NCBI GenBank assembly: GCA_015069695.1
Contig: JADCRZ010000004.1
Location: forward strand, 1 to 64,000
Reading direction: 5' to 3'
DNA from: Williamsia sp.
GTDB taxonomy: Bacteria > Bacteroidota > Bacteroidia > Chitinophagales > Chitinophagaceae
Length of the DNA: 64,000 bases
Part shown: positions 55,054 through 63,807 of the stretch, piece after piece
Position numbering within the stretch: position 1 is the first letter of the stretch
Layout: the number at the start of each line of letters is the position of its first letter
Translations under genes and position numbers: made by a program
The notes under the pieces: model-generated
Seen by the model: only the letters and a program-made list of their open reading frames with translations
What the model was told of the DNA's origin: nothing
Databases searched by the model: none

Positions 55054-55281
55054 CTAGTGAAAAAGCCTGTTGGCAATTCTCAGCACCAGGGTCAGCAGAA
55101 CGCTTACCAGGATCATGGTTGTAAAGGGAAAATAAAAGCGGAAGTTTTCTCTTTCTATTCTAACGTCGCCGGGTAAACGCCCGATCCAGTGGAGCTTGCC
55201 GTGGAAAAAATAAACAAGGGTACCCCCTATCACCAGCAGGATGCCGGTTACGATCATCACTTTTGCCACTGTAGACCCCAT
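55054..55281 (-). CDS. DUF2905-family small membrane protein
   Basis: A 75-residue protein with two membrane helices around the motif GKLHWIGRLPGDVRIERENFRFYFP, characteristic of DUF2905. Function unknown. It is convergent with the acetate-transporter gene (20-nt gap). Confidence 0.85.
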   Translation of the reverse strand: MGSTVAKVMIVTGILLVIGGTLVYFFHGKLHWIGRLPGDVRIERENFRFYFPFTTMILVSVLLTLVLRIANRLFH

Positions 55282-55353
55282 AGTTTTTGCAGTCTGCTAT
55301 GCCCGGACTGTGCCCGCAAAGATACCGATTGCCATGGCTGGTTAAAAAAAATA

Positions 55354-55361
55354 TACATTTG
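55354..55361 (+). promoter_or_regulatory. Candidate -7 element for the fatty-acid hydroxylase gene
   Basis: TACATTTG matches TAnnTTTG exactly, 21 nt before the ATG at 55382. An ATTG at 55328-55331 is the nearest -33 candidate, at 22-nt spacing. Confidence 0.4.
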
Positions 55362-55381
55362 CTGCGTGAAATACCCCCTCT

Positions 55382-56041
55382 ATGCATTTTGACAAAATTC
55401 ATAATAAAGGACAGGCGCAGATTTTCGGGAACCGTTATCTGGAGATGCTGACAAAAACCCATCCGCTGGTGATTTGGGGTATGTACCTGCCTATCATCGG
55501 CTTCATGCTGTATTACTGTTATACAACCTTGCAATTCTCCCTGCTTTCCATCCTGCTGGTCTTTTGCGGCGGCATGTTGTTCTGGACCTTTTTTGAATAC
55601 CTGATGCACCGCTATGTCTTTCATTTTGTTTCGGAGAACGCCCGCACCAGAAGATTTATTTACGTGCTGCACGGCAATCACCACGAGTATCCCCGGGATA
55701 AGGAACGGCTGTTCATGCCCCCCGTACCCAGCCTGATCATTTCTTCCGTTATTTTTTCGCTGATGTACCTGGCCGCGAACACCGGTGCGTTTGCATTTTT
55801 CCCCGGCTTTATCATTGGTTACCTGATGTATGGCACCATGCATTTTGCCATCCATGCCTGGAACCCGCCCTATAAATGGATGAAACCTCTCTGGCGCAAC
55901 CATCACCTCCACCATTACAAAGATGGCCACCGCGGCTTTGGTGTCAGCACCACCTTATGGGATCATATATTCGGCACCATGTTCGACCTGAAAAGGGAAA
56001 AAGAAGACAAAGAAAAAGTAAAAGAGCTGATGCACAGATAG
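55382..56041 (+). CDS. Fatty-acid 2-hydroxylase-like membrane oxygenase
   Basis: A 219-residue member of the sterol-desaturase/fatty-acid-hydroxylase superfamily. The di-iron His clusters are HRYVFH, HGNHHEYP, HFAIHAW and NHHLHHYKDGHRGFG, in the order seen in Scs7/FA2H proteins. Four membrane helices. It probably hydroxylates the acyl chain of sphingolipids or other membrane lipids, an inference from the family; sphingolipid genes are not in view. Confidence 0.85.
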   Translation: MHFDKIHNKGQAQIFGNRYLEMLTKTHPLVIWGMYLPIIGFMLYYCYTTLQFSLLSILLVFCGGMLFWTFFEYLMHRYVFHFVSENARTRRFIYVLHGNHHEYPRDKERLFMPPVPSLIISSVIFSLMYLAANTGAFAFFPGFIIGYLMYGTMHFAIHAWNPPYKWMKPLWRNHHLHHYKDGHRGFGVSTTLWDHIFGTMFDLKREKEDKEKVKELMHR

Positions 56042-56047
56042 GCTGCA

Positions 56048-57118
56048 TCAATCTATCAGGATGTTGAACAGGTTCATATACTTTTTGATGGTCCGGGTTG
56101 TTTTAAAGCGTTTGGCAAACATGATCCGGACATTGCCGGTGGTTACCCCATAGTTATAATCAACTCCTTTAAAAGCGATCCGGTTGTTAAACACGTACGC
56201 ACTGATACTGTAATCGCCGTTGTCGTATCCCAGGGCAAGGCGGTACAGGAGGTTTGTGTTCAAACCGGTTTTAAACGTGCTGGATCCCAGGCCCGCTTCC
56301 CGCACCAGGCTGATGTTCAGGTTGGCCGTGAGGTAAGCAGTTACAAAAAAATTGTGCGGCAACACCCTTGTATACGCATAGCCACCCCCCGGCCCCACCT
56401 GCAGCATGCTGATATGGGAGATCGATTTACTCCCGGTGGAATCAATCAGCCGGGGCACCATGGAACTGTCGGACCGCACGTTGATCCAAAACCATTCAGC
56501 CCCTGCCAGGAACGAACCGCCTGATCTTCTTTGCCTTACATCCTGTACAAATGCCGGGCGCAGGGAAAACCCTTTGCCGTTGAACATGCGGTAAACCGAA
56601 GCGCCAAACAACTTGATGTTCATATCTCGGCGGGTATAATAATCGGATGATTTTGTGCCAGCCTCGATGCCCATGCTTTTGGGCGTGAGATAAAACCCTG
56701 TGTAGGTTTTTGCATAACAATCGACTGCAAGCCTGCTGGCATAAAAACGCGTTTGAAAATCCAGGGCGCTTGTTTTTCCTTTTTCCTTGCTGTTAAACAA
56801 AAATCCAAAACCATAGCCCAGATTCAGGGTGAGCGCACGGTAAGTAACCCCGATCCCCAGCCCGTTGTACGTATTAGGCCGGTATTTAAAATCAGGCGTA
56901 TGGTCGCCGGAGTGCATGTTAAAGGTGGTATACTTTCTCGCCGAATACACCCGGCCGATCAGGTTCTGAAAATAAGTGCGGTAGGTGCGCGTATCCTGCT
57001 TCATCTGCAGCGTATCCTGTGCATAGGCAGAATGGCAAGCAAAAAGTGCGCAAACAATTACGAGGCTAAGCGGACCCATCTGTTTTATCAAAATGGCTGA
57101 TTTTTTCTCACTGTTCAT
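56048..57118 (-). CDS. DUF4421-family outer-membrane-like protein
   Basis: A 356-residue protein with a signal peptide ending near HSAYAQ. The stretch RKYTTFNMHSGDHTPDFKYRPNT followed by LGIGVTYRALTLNLGYGFGF (parts) and alternating hydrophobic strands to an aromatic-poor C-terminus match DUF4421, likely a beta barrel. The ORF's first codon is TTG; the ATG at 57118 is used here. Function unknown. It converges with the hydroxylase gene (6-nt gap). Confidence 0.8.
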   Translation of the reverse strand: MNSEKKSAILIKQMGPLSLVIVCALFACHSAYAQDTLQMKQDTRTYRTYFQNLIGRVYSARKYTTFNMHSGDHTPDFKYRPNTYNGLGIGVTYRALTLNLGYGFGFLFNSKEKGKTSALDFQTRFYASRLAVDCYAKTYTGFYLTPKSMGIEAGTKSSDYYTRRDMNIKLFGASVYRMFNGKGFSLRPAFVQDVRQRRSGGSFLAGAEWFWINVRSDSSMVPRLIDSTGSKSISHISMLQVGPGGGYAYTRVLPHNFFVTAYLTANLNISLVREAGLGSSTFKTGLNTNLLYRLALGYDNGDYSISAYVFNNRIAFKGVDYNYGVTTGNVRIMFAKRFKTTRTIKKYMNLFNILID

Positions 57119-57200
57119 CAATGAAGATATAACGAAAAAGAATGATAAGACAAGATAGTCAATTGAACCCGTACAGCTTTACCTTAGAGAAAATCTTTTC

Positions 57201-58010
57201 ATGATCCGGTTGCCTGAGCTTACCGAGCCGATCGGCTTCTTGTTTTTCTGTGTGTTGTTTTTTGTGATCATTACAGGAAGGTACTTGGTGATTGCAGGTC
57301 TTTTCTACGCCATCTTTTACCTCTGGTACCCCGAAAGATGGCAGAAAAAGAAGCTGAGCAAGCGGGCCTATCCGCCCCGGCAGCTCAAAAAAGAGCTGGG
57401 CTGGAGCATGATCACCTCCCTCCTTTTCTCTGTAATGGCCACGCTTACCTTGCTGCTATGGCAAAAGGGCTACACCAGGGTATATACCGGCCTGCATGCC
57501 TCCGATTGGTACTATATGCCGCTGAGCTTGGTTTTATCGCTGGCCTTGCAGGAAACCTACTACTATTGGCTGCACCGCTGGATGCATTTGCCTGCTGTTT
57601 TCAAACGGGTGCACAAAGTGCACCACCAGAGCAACCTCACTTCCACCTTTACAGCATTTTCTTTTCATCCGCTGGAAGGCTTTTTACAGGCCCTGATGCT
57701 GCCACTGACGCTGCTGCTGGTTCCCCTGCATCCGGTCGTTATCCTGGTACAACTCATGATCATGAGCTTCAGCAGCGTGATCAATCACCTTAACATTGAA
57801 ATCTATCCGCGCTATTTCCACCACAACCGGCTGGGCAAATGGATCGTTGGAGCCACCCATCATTCCTTGCACCATATCCAGTTCAGGTACAATTACGGCT
57901 TGTACTTTACTTTATGGGACAAATGGAAAAAGACAGAAAGTCCGGCCTACCCTGAACTGCTCAACAAGACTTTTGCTGAGGACGCACCATCCCCCGAAAA
58001 GAAAAATTAA
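57201..58010 (+). CDS. Sterol desaturase/fatty-acid hydroxylase family protein
   Basis: A 269-residue membrane oxygenase with the histidine clusters HRWMH, HKVHHQS, and HHSLHHIQFRYNYG. Five or six membrane segments. It belongs to a different branch from the hydroxylase at 55382, being closer to ERG3/C-4-oxidase-like bacterial members. The substrate may be a lipid or carotenoid. It overlaps the DUF2141 gene by 4 nt at the 3' ends. Confidence 0.85.
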   Translation: MIRLPELTEPIGFLFFCVLFFVIITGRYLVIAGLFYAIFYLWYPERWQKKKLSKRAYPPRQLKKELGWSMITSLLFSVMATLTLLLWQKGYTRVYTGLHASDWYYMPLSLVLSLALQETYYYWLHRWMHLPAVFKRVHKVHHQSNLTSTFTAFSFHPLEGFLQALMLPLTLLLVPLHPVVILVQLMIMSFSSVINHLNIEIYPRYFHHNRLGKWIVGATHHSLHHIQFRYNYGLYFTLWDKWKKTESPAYPELLNKTFAEDAPSPEKKN

Positions 58011-58450
58011 TATTTGATGGCGATCCGGATCAGCTGTGTGGCGTTGTGCTGAAAACTGGCGTTTTTAAAACTGGGCGGACCAAACACAAGGGTAGGGTCT
58101 TGCGAAAAGCCATAGCCTTCCTTGGGCAATCCCAGAAACTTTGTATCCATCTTTAAGTTCTCGTTCTCATCGTGCAATACAGCGATGGCATAAGTACCGG
58201 CAGGAAGCGATTTGAATTCAAAAAAGGCTTTGCCGTCTTTAATAGAGGTCCTGTCGTTTGCATATGCTTTGTCTGGGTGGGAAGGAAAACCTTCTTTCTG
58301 GCTAAACAAGCTTAGCAGCACATACCCTTTGTTATTGTGCAAGCCGGTAATTTCTACCGTCAGCTTACCACCTTGTTGCAAGGATTGGGGCGGGTGAGCA
58401 GGGGCTACCGAGATAAAAAAGAAAAGAATGTTACAAAGAAAACTGTTCAT
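58007..58450 (-). CDS. DUF2141-domain secreted protein
   Basis: A 147-residue protein with a signal peptide, then LTVEITGLHNNKGYVLLSLF, SLPAGTYAIAVLHDENENLKMDTKFLGLPKEGYGFS (parts) and FGPPSFKNASF, which define DUF2141. A small periplasmic beta-sandwich of unknown function; in other genomes it is often near carotenoid or lipid genes, which fits the neighbouring hydroxylase. Confidence 0.88.
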   Translation of the reverse strand: MNSFLCNILFFFISVAPAHPPQSLQQGGKLTVEITGLHNNKGYVLLSLFSQKEGFPSHPDKAYANDRTSIKDGKAFFEFKSLPAGTYAIAVLHDENENLKMDTKFLGLPKEGYGFSQDPTLVFGPPSFKNASFQHNATQLIRIAIKY

Positions 58451-58659
58451 CTGGCATTAGATTAATGATCGGCAGACTGGTTCGGTAAACCGGGCGTTGT
58501 ATGCATTGCACCTATTAGCAAAAATTTTGTACAGAATGGGCACAAACGCATAAAATTCAACCTGTTTTATCTTGTATGAAATATTTGTGCCTGCGCGATC
58601 TTCCCTGTACAGGGTCGCATAAGCATTTTCCCTATTTTTATCACTGGTAAATTGATAAT

Positions 58660-60315
58660 ATGAAAAAATGGATACTGCTTATGGGAATGGCTTGTGCGCA
58701 CGCGTTGAATTTGCAGGCACAACAGCCCGGGGTTGATACAGCCCTGATTACGGCCGCGTCGAAGCTAATCGATATTTCGCTTACGCCCGCAGAAAAAGAT
58801 TCTATGAAGGGAAACCTTCGTGCACGCCAGGCCAATTATGAACGCATGCACCGCCTCCCGCTCGACAACAGCCAGCCCTACCCTTTCAGTTTTAATCCGG
58901 CCCCGGCGGGTTTTGTTCTGCCCACCAAACAGGAGAAAATAAAATGGGACCTGCCACAGAACGTGGCATTGCCGGCTGATAAAAATGCACTTGCATTTTA
59001 TTCTATTCTGCAGCTTGCCTCCCTGATCAAAAACAAAAAGATCAGCTCTGTAGAGCTGACGCAATTTTTTATAGACAGGCTCAAAAAATGGGGCGACACC
59101 CTGCATTGCATCATCAACCTGACGGAAGACATTGCCCTGCAACAAGCCAGGCAGGCAGATGATGAGCTCAAAAAAGGAATTTATCACGGCCCCTTGCACG
59201 GGATCCCCTACGGACTCAAAGACTTGTTTGCCGTAAAGGGAACAAAGACCACCTGGGGCGGAACACCGTTCAGGGACCAGGTGGTGGATGAAGATGCGTT
59301 TGTTTACCAGCAGCTCAAAAAGGCCGGTGCCGTTTTGTGCGTAAAGCTGAGCCTGGGAGCCCTGGCCATGGGCGATCTATGGTATGGAGGGCGCACCCGG
59401 AATCCCTGGAACCTGCGCGGTGGCTCCAGTGGGTCATCGGCCGGTTCTGCTGCTGCTACAGCGGCCGGACTCTTGCCCTTTGCCATCGGCACAGAAACCC
59501 AGGGTTCTATCGTATCGCCTTCCAATGTATGCGGCGCCACCGGGCTGCGGCCCAGCTTTGGCTCAGTAAGCCGGAGCGGTGCTATGGTACTAAGCTGGAG
59601 CATGGACAAGATCGGGCCCATCTGCCGCAGTGCGGAAGATGCCGCGCTGGTATTTAGCTTTATCAAGGGAACAGATGGGAAAGACGGCAGTGCGGTAGAT
59701 CATGCCTTTAATTACACCGGCAAACCGGATTGGAAAAAAATGCGCATTGCCTATGCTTCCAATTATTTCAAGAATATTCCCGCAGGCTCACCGCAATGGC
59801 AGGTGATTGAGCAGCTGAAAAAATTAGGCGCCCAGGTGCAGGAAACCGTTTTTCCGGATTCGGTGATGTATCCTTTCAACATAGCAGACATTGTCCTTAA
59901 TTCAGAGTCGGGCGCCGCCTTCGATGCATTTTCACGCAGCCGGCTGGATGATGAGCTCACCGGACAAAACCGGAACGATTGGCCCAACAGCTTCCGGGCA
60001 GCCCGCTTTATACCGGCTGTAGAATACATCAATGCCAACAGGCACCGTTATACGCTGATCAACTCCATGTACAGTTTCATGAAAAACTATGACGTGCTGA
60101 TTGTTCCCACATTCGCAGGTAGCCAGCTGTCGATCACCAACCTCACCGGCAACCCGGTCGTATGCTTACCGGTAGGCTTCACGCAGAACGGACTGCCTGT
60201 GAGCATCTGTTTTTTGGGAAACCTGTATGATGAAGCAAGTCCGCTCACCCTGGCAAAAGCATACCAGGACGCCACTGAATTTAATAAAAAGCACCCCGAG
60301 AAATTTTTGCAATGA
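58660..60315 (+). CDS. Amidase-signature-family hydrolase, exported
   Basis: A 551-residue amidase with an N-terminal signal peptide (ILLMGMACAHALNLQAQ). The Ser-Ser-Lys triad is visible: Lys in YGLKDLFAVKGTKTTWGG, and the Ser residues in GGSSGSSAGSAAATAAG with GTETQGSIVSPSNVCG. All three catalytic positions seem intact. Substrate unknown; the family covers glutamyl-tRNA amidotransferase-like, aryl and peptide amidases, and export suggests a scavenging role. Its stop codon overlaps the ATG of the next gene, so the two are co-translated. Confidence 0.9.
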   Translation: MKKWILLMGMACAHALNLQAQQPGVDTALITAASKLIDISLTPAEKDSMKGNLRARQANYERMHRLPLDNSQPYPFSFNPAPAGFVLPTKQEKIKWDLPQNVALPADKNALAFYSILQLASLIKNKKISSVELTQFFIDRLKKWGDTLHCIINLTEDIALQQARQADDELKKGIYHGPLHGIPYGLKDLFAVKGTKTTWGGTPFRDQVVDEDAFVYQQLKKAGAVLCVKLSLGALAMGDLWYGGRTRNPWNLRGGSSGSSAGSAAATAAGLLPFAIGTETQGSIVSPSNVCGATGLRPSFGSVSRSGAMVLSWSMDKIGPICRSAEDAALVFSFIKGTDGKDGSAVDHAFNYTGKPDWKKMRIAYASNYFKNIPAGSPQWQVIEQLKKLGAQVQETVFPDSVMYPFNIADIVLNSESGAAFDAFSRSRLDDELTGQNRNDWPNSFRAARFIPAVEYINANRHRYTLINSMYSFMKNYDVLIVPTFAGSQLSITNLTGNPVVCLPVGFTQNGLPVSICFLGNLYDEASPLTLAKAYQDATEFNKKHPEKFLQ

Positions 60316-61940
60316 GACCCTTATACCTGCTCCTGTTTGCACTTTCTCTTTTTTCCTGTTCTTCCAAAGAAAAGGTTGACCTGCTTGTTTACAATGCAGT
60401 TGTATACACGGTCGACAGCGCTTTTACGGTTGCGCAAGCCCTGGCCGTGAAAGAGGGAAAGATTGTAGCTACCGGCTCTACCGACTCACTGAAAAACCTG
60501 TTTCAGGCCGGCAAAGAAATCGATGCAAAAGGCGGGGCGGTATACCCCGGTTTTATTGATGCACACACCCATTTTTACCGGTATGCTTTAGGGCTTTATT
60601 CTGTTAATCTTGTTGGCACGAACAGCTGGCAGGAGATCCTCGATAAATTAAAAGCCTTTGCACCCGGGCATCCGCAAGGCTGGCTGATGGGCCGGGGCTG
60701 GGACCAGAACGATTGGCCCGTCAAAGAATTTCCCACCAGAGAAACATTGGATGAGCTGTTCCCGGACCGCCCCGTTATGCTTACGCGCATCGACGGCCAT
60801 GCAGCCATTGTAAATGGGAAGGCTTTGGAGTTGGCAGGTGTAAGAGCAGGCACCCTGATAAGTGGCGGTGTGGTTGAAACAAAAGGGGGCCAGCTTACCG
60901 GCATCCTGGTCGACAATGCCGTTGGATTGGTAAGCCGGAAAATTCCGGCACCTTCCGGTAAAGACATCCGGGAAGCGCTTTTAAAGGCTCAAACAAACTG
61001 CTTTGCCGTTGGCCTCACCACAGTGGATGACTGCGGACTTGACTACCCGCAGGCCTTGTTTATGGACAGTCTGCAAAAGAGGGGGGAGTTGAAAATGCGG
61101 GTATATGCTATGTTAAGCGATGCACGGGCAAACTACGAATACCTGTTTGCAAAAGGCCCCTTGAAAACAGACAGAATGAACGTCCGTTCTTTCAAGGTAT
61201 ATGCCGACGGAGCCCTGGGCTCGCGGGGTGCCTGCCTGCTGGAGCCTTACAGCGACCGGCCCGGCCAGCAGGGATTTCTGCTTAGCAGTCCCGCCCATTT
61301 TGACTCGGTAGCGGGGATTATATCGCAGAAAGGCTTTCAGATGTGTACGCATGCCATCGGCGACTCCGGCAACAGAACAATCCTGCACATTTACGCAAAA
61401 TACCTCAGGGGCAAAAACGACCTGCGCTGGCGCATTGAACATGCACAGGTGATCAACGAAGGGGATTTTTCCCTGTTCGGCACCAACACCATTGTTCCCT
61501 CGGTGCAGCCCACCCACGCTACTTCCGATATGTACTGGGCAGCCGACCGGCTGGGTGCTCACCGTGTAAAAGGGGCCTATGCGTACAAACAGTTGCTCGA
61601 ACAAAACGGCTGGATCCCGCTGGGAACAGATTTTCCGGTAGAAGACATCAGTCCGCTCAAAACCTTTTATGCAGCGACCATTCGCAAAGACGCAAAGGGG
61701 TGGCCGGCGGGCGGTTACCAGATGGAAAACGCGCTCAGCAGGCAGGAAGCCCTGCGGGGCATGACCATCTGGGCCGCCCGGTCCAATTTTGAAGAGGGAG
61801 AAAAAGGCAGTCTGGAACGGGGAAAATGGGCTGACTTTATCCTGCTCGACCGTGACCTGATGAAAGCGGAGCCTTCCGCCATCCTGCAAACCAACGTAAC
61901 AGCAACGTATATAAACGGAGCGCTGGTGCACCAGCAATAA
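60312..61940 (+). CDS. YtcJ-like amidohydrolase, lipoprotein
   Basis: A 542-residue metal-dependent hydrolase (amidohydrolase superfamily, D-aminoacylase/YtcJ branch). A lipobox ends at Cys16 (SLFSC). Metal motif GFIDAHTHFYRYAL, then a middle Lys region SFKVYADGALGSRGACL, CTHAIGDSGNRTIL, and LGTDFPVED supply the expected ligands. It is translationally coupled to the amidase by a 4-nt overlap; both are exported. Together they could break down an amide such as a peptide or acylated compound. Exact substrate not known. Confidence 0.88.
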   Translation: MRPLYLLLFALSLFSCSSKEKVDLLVYNAVVYTVDSAFTVAQALAVKEGKIVATGSTDSLKNLFQAGKEIDAKGGAVYPGFIDAHTHFYRYALGLYSVNLVGTNSWQEILDKLKAFAPGHPQGWLMGRGWDQNDWPVKEFPTRETLDELFPDRPVMLTRIDGHAAIVNGKALELAGVRAGTLISGGVVETKGGQLTGILVDNAVGLVSRKIPAPSGKDIREALLKAQTNCFAVGLTTVDDCGLDYPQALFMDSLQKRGELKMRVYAMLSDARANYEYLFAKGPLKTDRMNVRSFKVYADGALGSRGACLLEPYSDRPGQQGFLLSSPAHFDSVAGIISQKGFQMCTHAIGDSGNRTILHIYAKYLRGKNDLRWRIEHAQVINEGDFSLFGTNTIVPSVQPTHATSDMYWAADRLGAHRVKGAYAYKQLLEQNGWIPLGTDFPVEDISPLKTFYAATIRKDAKGWPAGGYQMENALSRQEALRGMTIWAARSNFEEGEKGSLERGKWADFILLDRDLMKAEPSAILQTNVTATYINGALVHQQ

Positions 61941-62062
61941 TGGATTGGTTAGTTATAAAAAAAAGTGTAAAAAATACACGAATTCAATGCATCCACAGGC
62001 GGATGCCTGAGTTGGTGCATGCGCAGCAGGCCGTGCAGCTTTCCTTTTTCTGATAAATCAGT

Positions 62063-62070
62063 TAATTTTG
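62063..62070 (+). promoter_or_regulatory. Candidate -7 element directly before an ATG
   Basis: TAATTTTG matches TAnnTTTG exactly and ends 6 nt before the ATG at 62076. If used, transcription would begin at or within a few bases of the start codon, giving a leaderless message. No -33 TTTG is evident. Confidence 0.4.
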
Positions 62071-62075
62071 CGCCT

Positions 62076-62888
62076 ATGAACGACAAAAGGTTACGTGTTG
62101 CGCTGCTGGATTTGAACGCCGGCCAGCCCAACCAGGGAATGCGCTGTTTGCGGGAAATTCTTTCTATTTACAACAGCAAGCAAGGAGTAAAGGTAGACTG
62201 GGATGAGTATGATGTGCGTGTAAACAATGAAGTGCCGGATTTATCTTACGATGTATATCTGTCGAGCGGCGGACCGGGCAGTCCGCTCGAAAGTGAAGGA
62301 AGCGAATGGGAGAATAAATATTTTGACTGGATCAAACAGGTAGAGGAATGGAATGCGGATGAAGCCAACCTGCAAAAAAAGTATGTGTTTTTTATCTGTC
62401 ATTCTTTTCAGCTGGCCTGCCGTTATTTCAAGATTGCTACGGTATGCAAACGAAATTCTACTTCGTTCGGCATCTTTCCGATCCACATGATTTCATCCAG
62501 CCAGGAAGTTGTGTTTCAGGGATTGAATGATCCGTTTTATTCTGTCGATAGCCGCGATTTCCAGGTAGTAAAACCCAATCACAATTTGGTACGTGAAATG
62601 GGTGGCGCTATCCTGGCGCTGGAAAAAGAACGTCCGCACGTACCTTACGAGCGGGCCGTAATGGCCATCCGGTTCAATGATTATATGATCGGCACCCAGT
62701 TCCATCCGGAAGCCGATGCAGTAGGCATGAGCATGTACCTGCAGCGCGAAGACAAAAAGCAGGCAGTGATCCACGAGCACGGAGAAGAAAAATGGAACAG
62801 CATGATCAAACACCTCAACGATCCGGATAAGATCTCACTTACCTATTCGCATATCATTCCGAATTTTTTGAGCGCGGCGATTGCGTAG
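62076..62888 (+). CDS. Class I glutamine-amidotransferase-like protein
   Basis: A 270-residue protein with a GATase-1 fold. Nucleophile region YVFFICHSFQLACRYF (Cys108), and the catalytic His-Glu pair in GTQFHPEADAVG (H210, E212). The elbow reads I-C-H-S instead of the usual G-x-C-x-G, while the following Gln is kept. There is no synthetase domain and no partner gene, so the ammonia acceptor, if any, is unknown. SSGGPGSPLESEG is the typical oxyanion-loop region. The frame opens at 62019, but the Met at 62076 is chosen. Confidence 0.78.
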   Translation: MNDKRLRVALLDLNAGQPNQGMRCLREILSIYNSKQGVKVDWDEYDVRVNNEVPDLSYDVYLSSGGPGSPLESEGSEWENKYFDWIKQVEEWNADEANLQKKYVFFICHSFQLACRYFKIATVCKRNSTSFGIFPIHMISSSQEVVFQGLNDPFYSVDSRDFQVVKPNHNLVREMGGAILALEKERPHVPYERAVMAIRFNDYMIGTQFHPEADAVGMSMYLQREDKKQAVIHEHGEEKWNSMIKHLNDPDKISLTYSHIIPNFLSAAIA

Positions 62889-62921
62889 GGGGGTAGTGTG
62901 TTACATGATTTTGCACAAAAT

Positions 62922-62960
62922 AAAAAGCAGCACAGAAGTAAAGAACTGTGCTGCTTTTTT
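62922..62960. terminator. Terminator between amidotransferase-like gene and tRNA
   Basis: AAAAAGCAGCACAG pairs perfectly with CTGTGCTGCTTTTT (62946-62959) around a 10-nt loop. A/T runs on both sides let it work in both directions: it ends the gene at 62888 and the minus-strand tRNA. Confidence 0.85.
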
Positions 62961-62964
62961 AATG

Positions 62965-63038
62965 TAGCGAGGAGCAGACTTGAACTGCCGACCTTCGGGT
63001 TATGAATCCGATGCTCTAACCAGCTGAGCTACCTCGCC
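62965..63038 (-). tRNA. tRNA-Met (anticodon CAT), elongator type
   Basis: A 74-nt cloverleaf. Acceptor GGCGAGG pairs with CCTCGCT; D-arm GCTC...GAGC; anticodon loop TTCATAA gives CAT; T-arm GGCAG TTCAAGT CTGCT. The CCA end is not encoded. The paired first base (G-U at the acceptor end) and D-loop fit elongator rather than initiator tRNA-Met; a CAU anticodon could also be lysidine-modified tRNA-Ile, which sequence alone cannot fully exclude. Confidence 0.93.
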
Positions 63039-63082
63039 GTTTTTGCAAATGGAAAAGGAAAGGCTTATTTGCAAACGGGTGG

Positions 63083-63090
63083 CAAAAATA
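63083..63090 (-). promoter_or_regulatory. Candidate -7 element for tRNA-Met
   Basis: On the minus strand TATTTTTG fits TAnnTTTG exactly, 45 nt upstream of the tRNA 5' end. Confidence 0.35.
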
Positions 63091-63195
63091 GGCGTTTTTA
63101 ACCAAAACTACCTTAAAAATTAAGCGGCTTTTTGAATATTCTTGCGGCGGATAAAAACGTGAAAATGGTATAAGTAGAATCCTGTGAGGCTGTGG

Positions 63196-63807
63196 TTATT
63201 TTATTTCCAGTTGAAACATGCTTTCTCCTTCCAGAAATCCTTCGAGTTCATCTCCTACCACGCATTCACCCACACCTGCCGGTGTGCCGGTAAAAACAAG
63301 GTCACCGATGTTGACCGAGAAATAATTGGAGATATGTGATACAAGGCTGTCAAAGGGATTGATCATAAGGCTAGAAGCGCCTTTCTGCACTTCTTCCTTG
63401 TTTTTCTGGAAGCTGAAGCCGATGTCTTTCCGGTTTTTGACATTGGTGAACGGCACCCATTTACCGATGACGGCTGAGTTATCCCATGCTTTGGCCTTTT
63501 CCCAGGGCAGCCCCTTTTCCTTTAACTCGTTTTGAATATCACGGGCGGTAAAATCGATGCCAACAGTTACAGCATCATAATACTTGCTGGCGTGGCGTTC
63601 ATGTATATATTTTCCGTTTTTTGAGATGCGGAGCACCAGTTCACATTCGTAATGCAGCTCGTTTGTAAATTCAGGATAGTAAAAAGGTGTATGTGCCTGT
63701 AGAAGGGCACTTTTTGGTTTCATAAAAATAATGGGTTCATCCGGCACTTCATTACCCAATTCATGTGCATGGGCCACATAGTTACGTCCTACACAAAAAA
63801 TTTTCAT
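63196..63807 (-). CDS. Fumarylacetoacetate-hydrolase-family protein (acylpyruvase-like)
   Basis: A 203-residue FAH-fold enzyme. KIFCVGRNYVAHAHELGNEVP at the start, PIIFMKPKSALL, YECELVLRI with metal ligands Glu-x-Glu, the later Asp in VGIDFTARDIQ, and GDLVFTGTPAGVGE are classic for acylpyruvate hydrolase or oxaloacetate decarboxylase-type members (FAHD1). The start is the ATG at 63807; two codons upstream lies only a TTG. The family has also been called ureidoglycolate lyase in annotations, but nothing here ties it to the distant purine operon. Confidence 0.87.
   Translation of the reverse strand: MKIFCVGRNYVAHAHELGNEVPDEPIIFMKPKSALLQAHTPFYYPEFTNELHYECELVLRISKNGKYIHERHASKYYDAVTVGIDFTARDIQNELKEKGLPWEKAKAWDNSAVIGKWVPFTNVKNRKDIGFSFQKNKEEVQKGASSLMINPFDSLVSHISNYFSVNIGDLVFTGTPAGVGECVVGDELEGFLEGESMFQLEIK

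Noticed and set aside
63196-63807. FAH-family gene as the missing ureidoglycolate lyase of the purine operon
   Set aside because: It lies over 50 kb from the operon, its motifs fit acylpyruvase-type enzymes, and the old lyase annotation of this family is unreliable.
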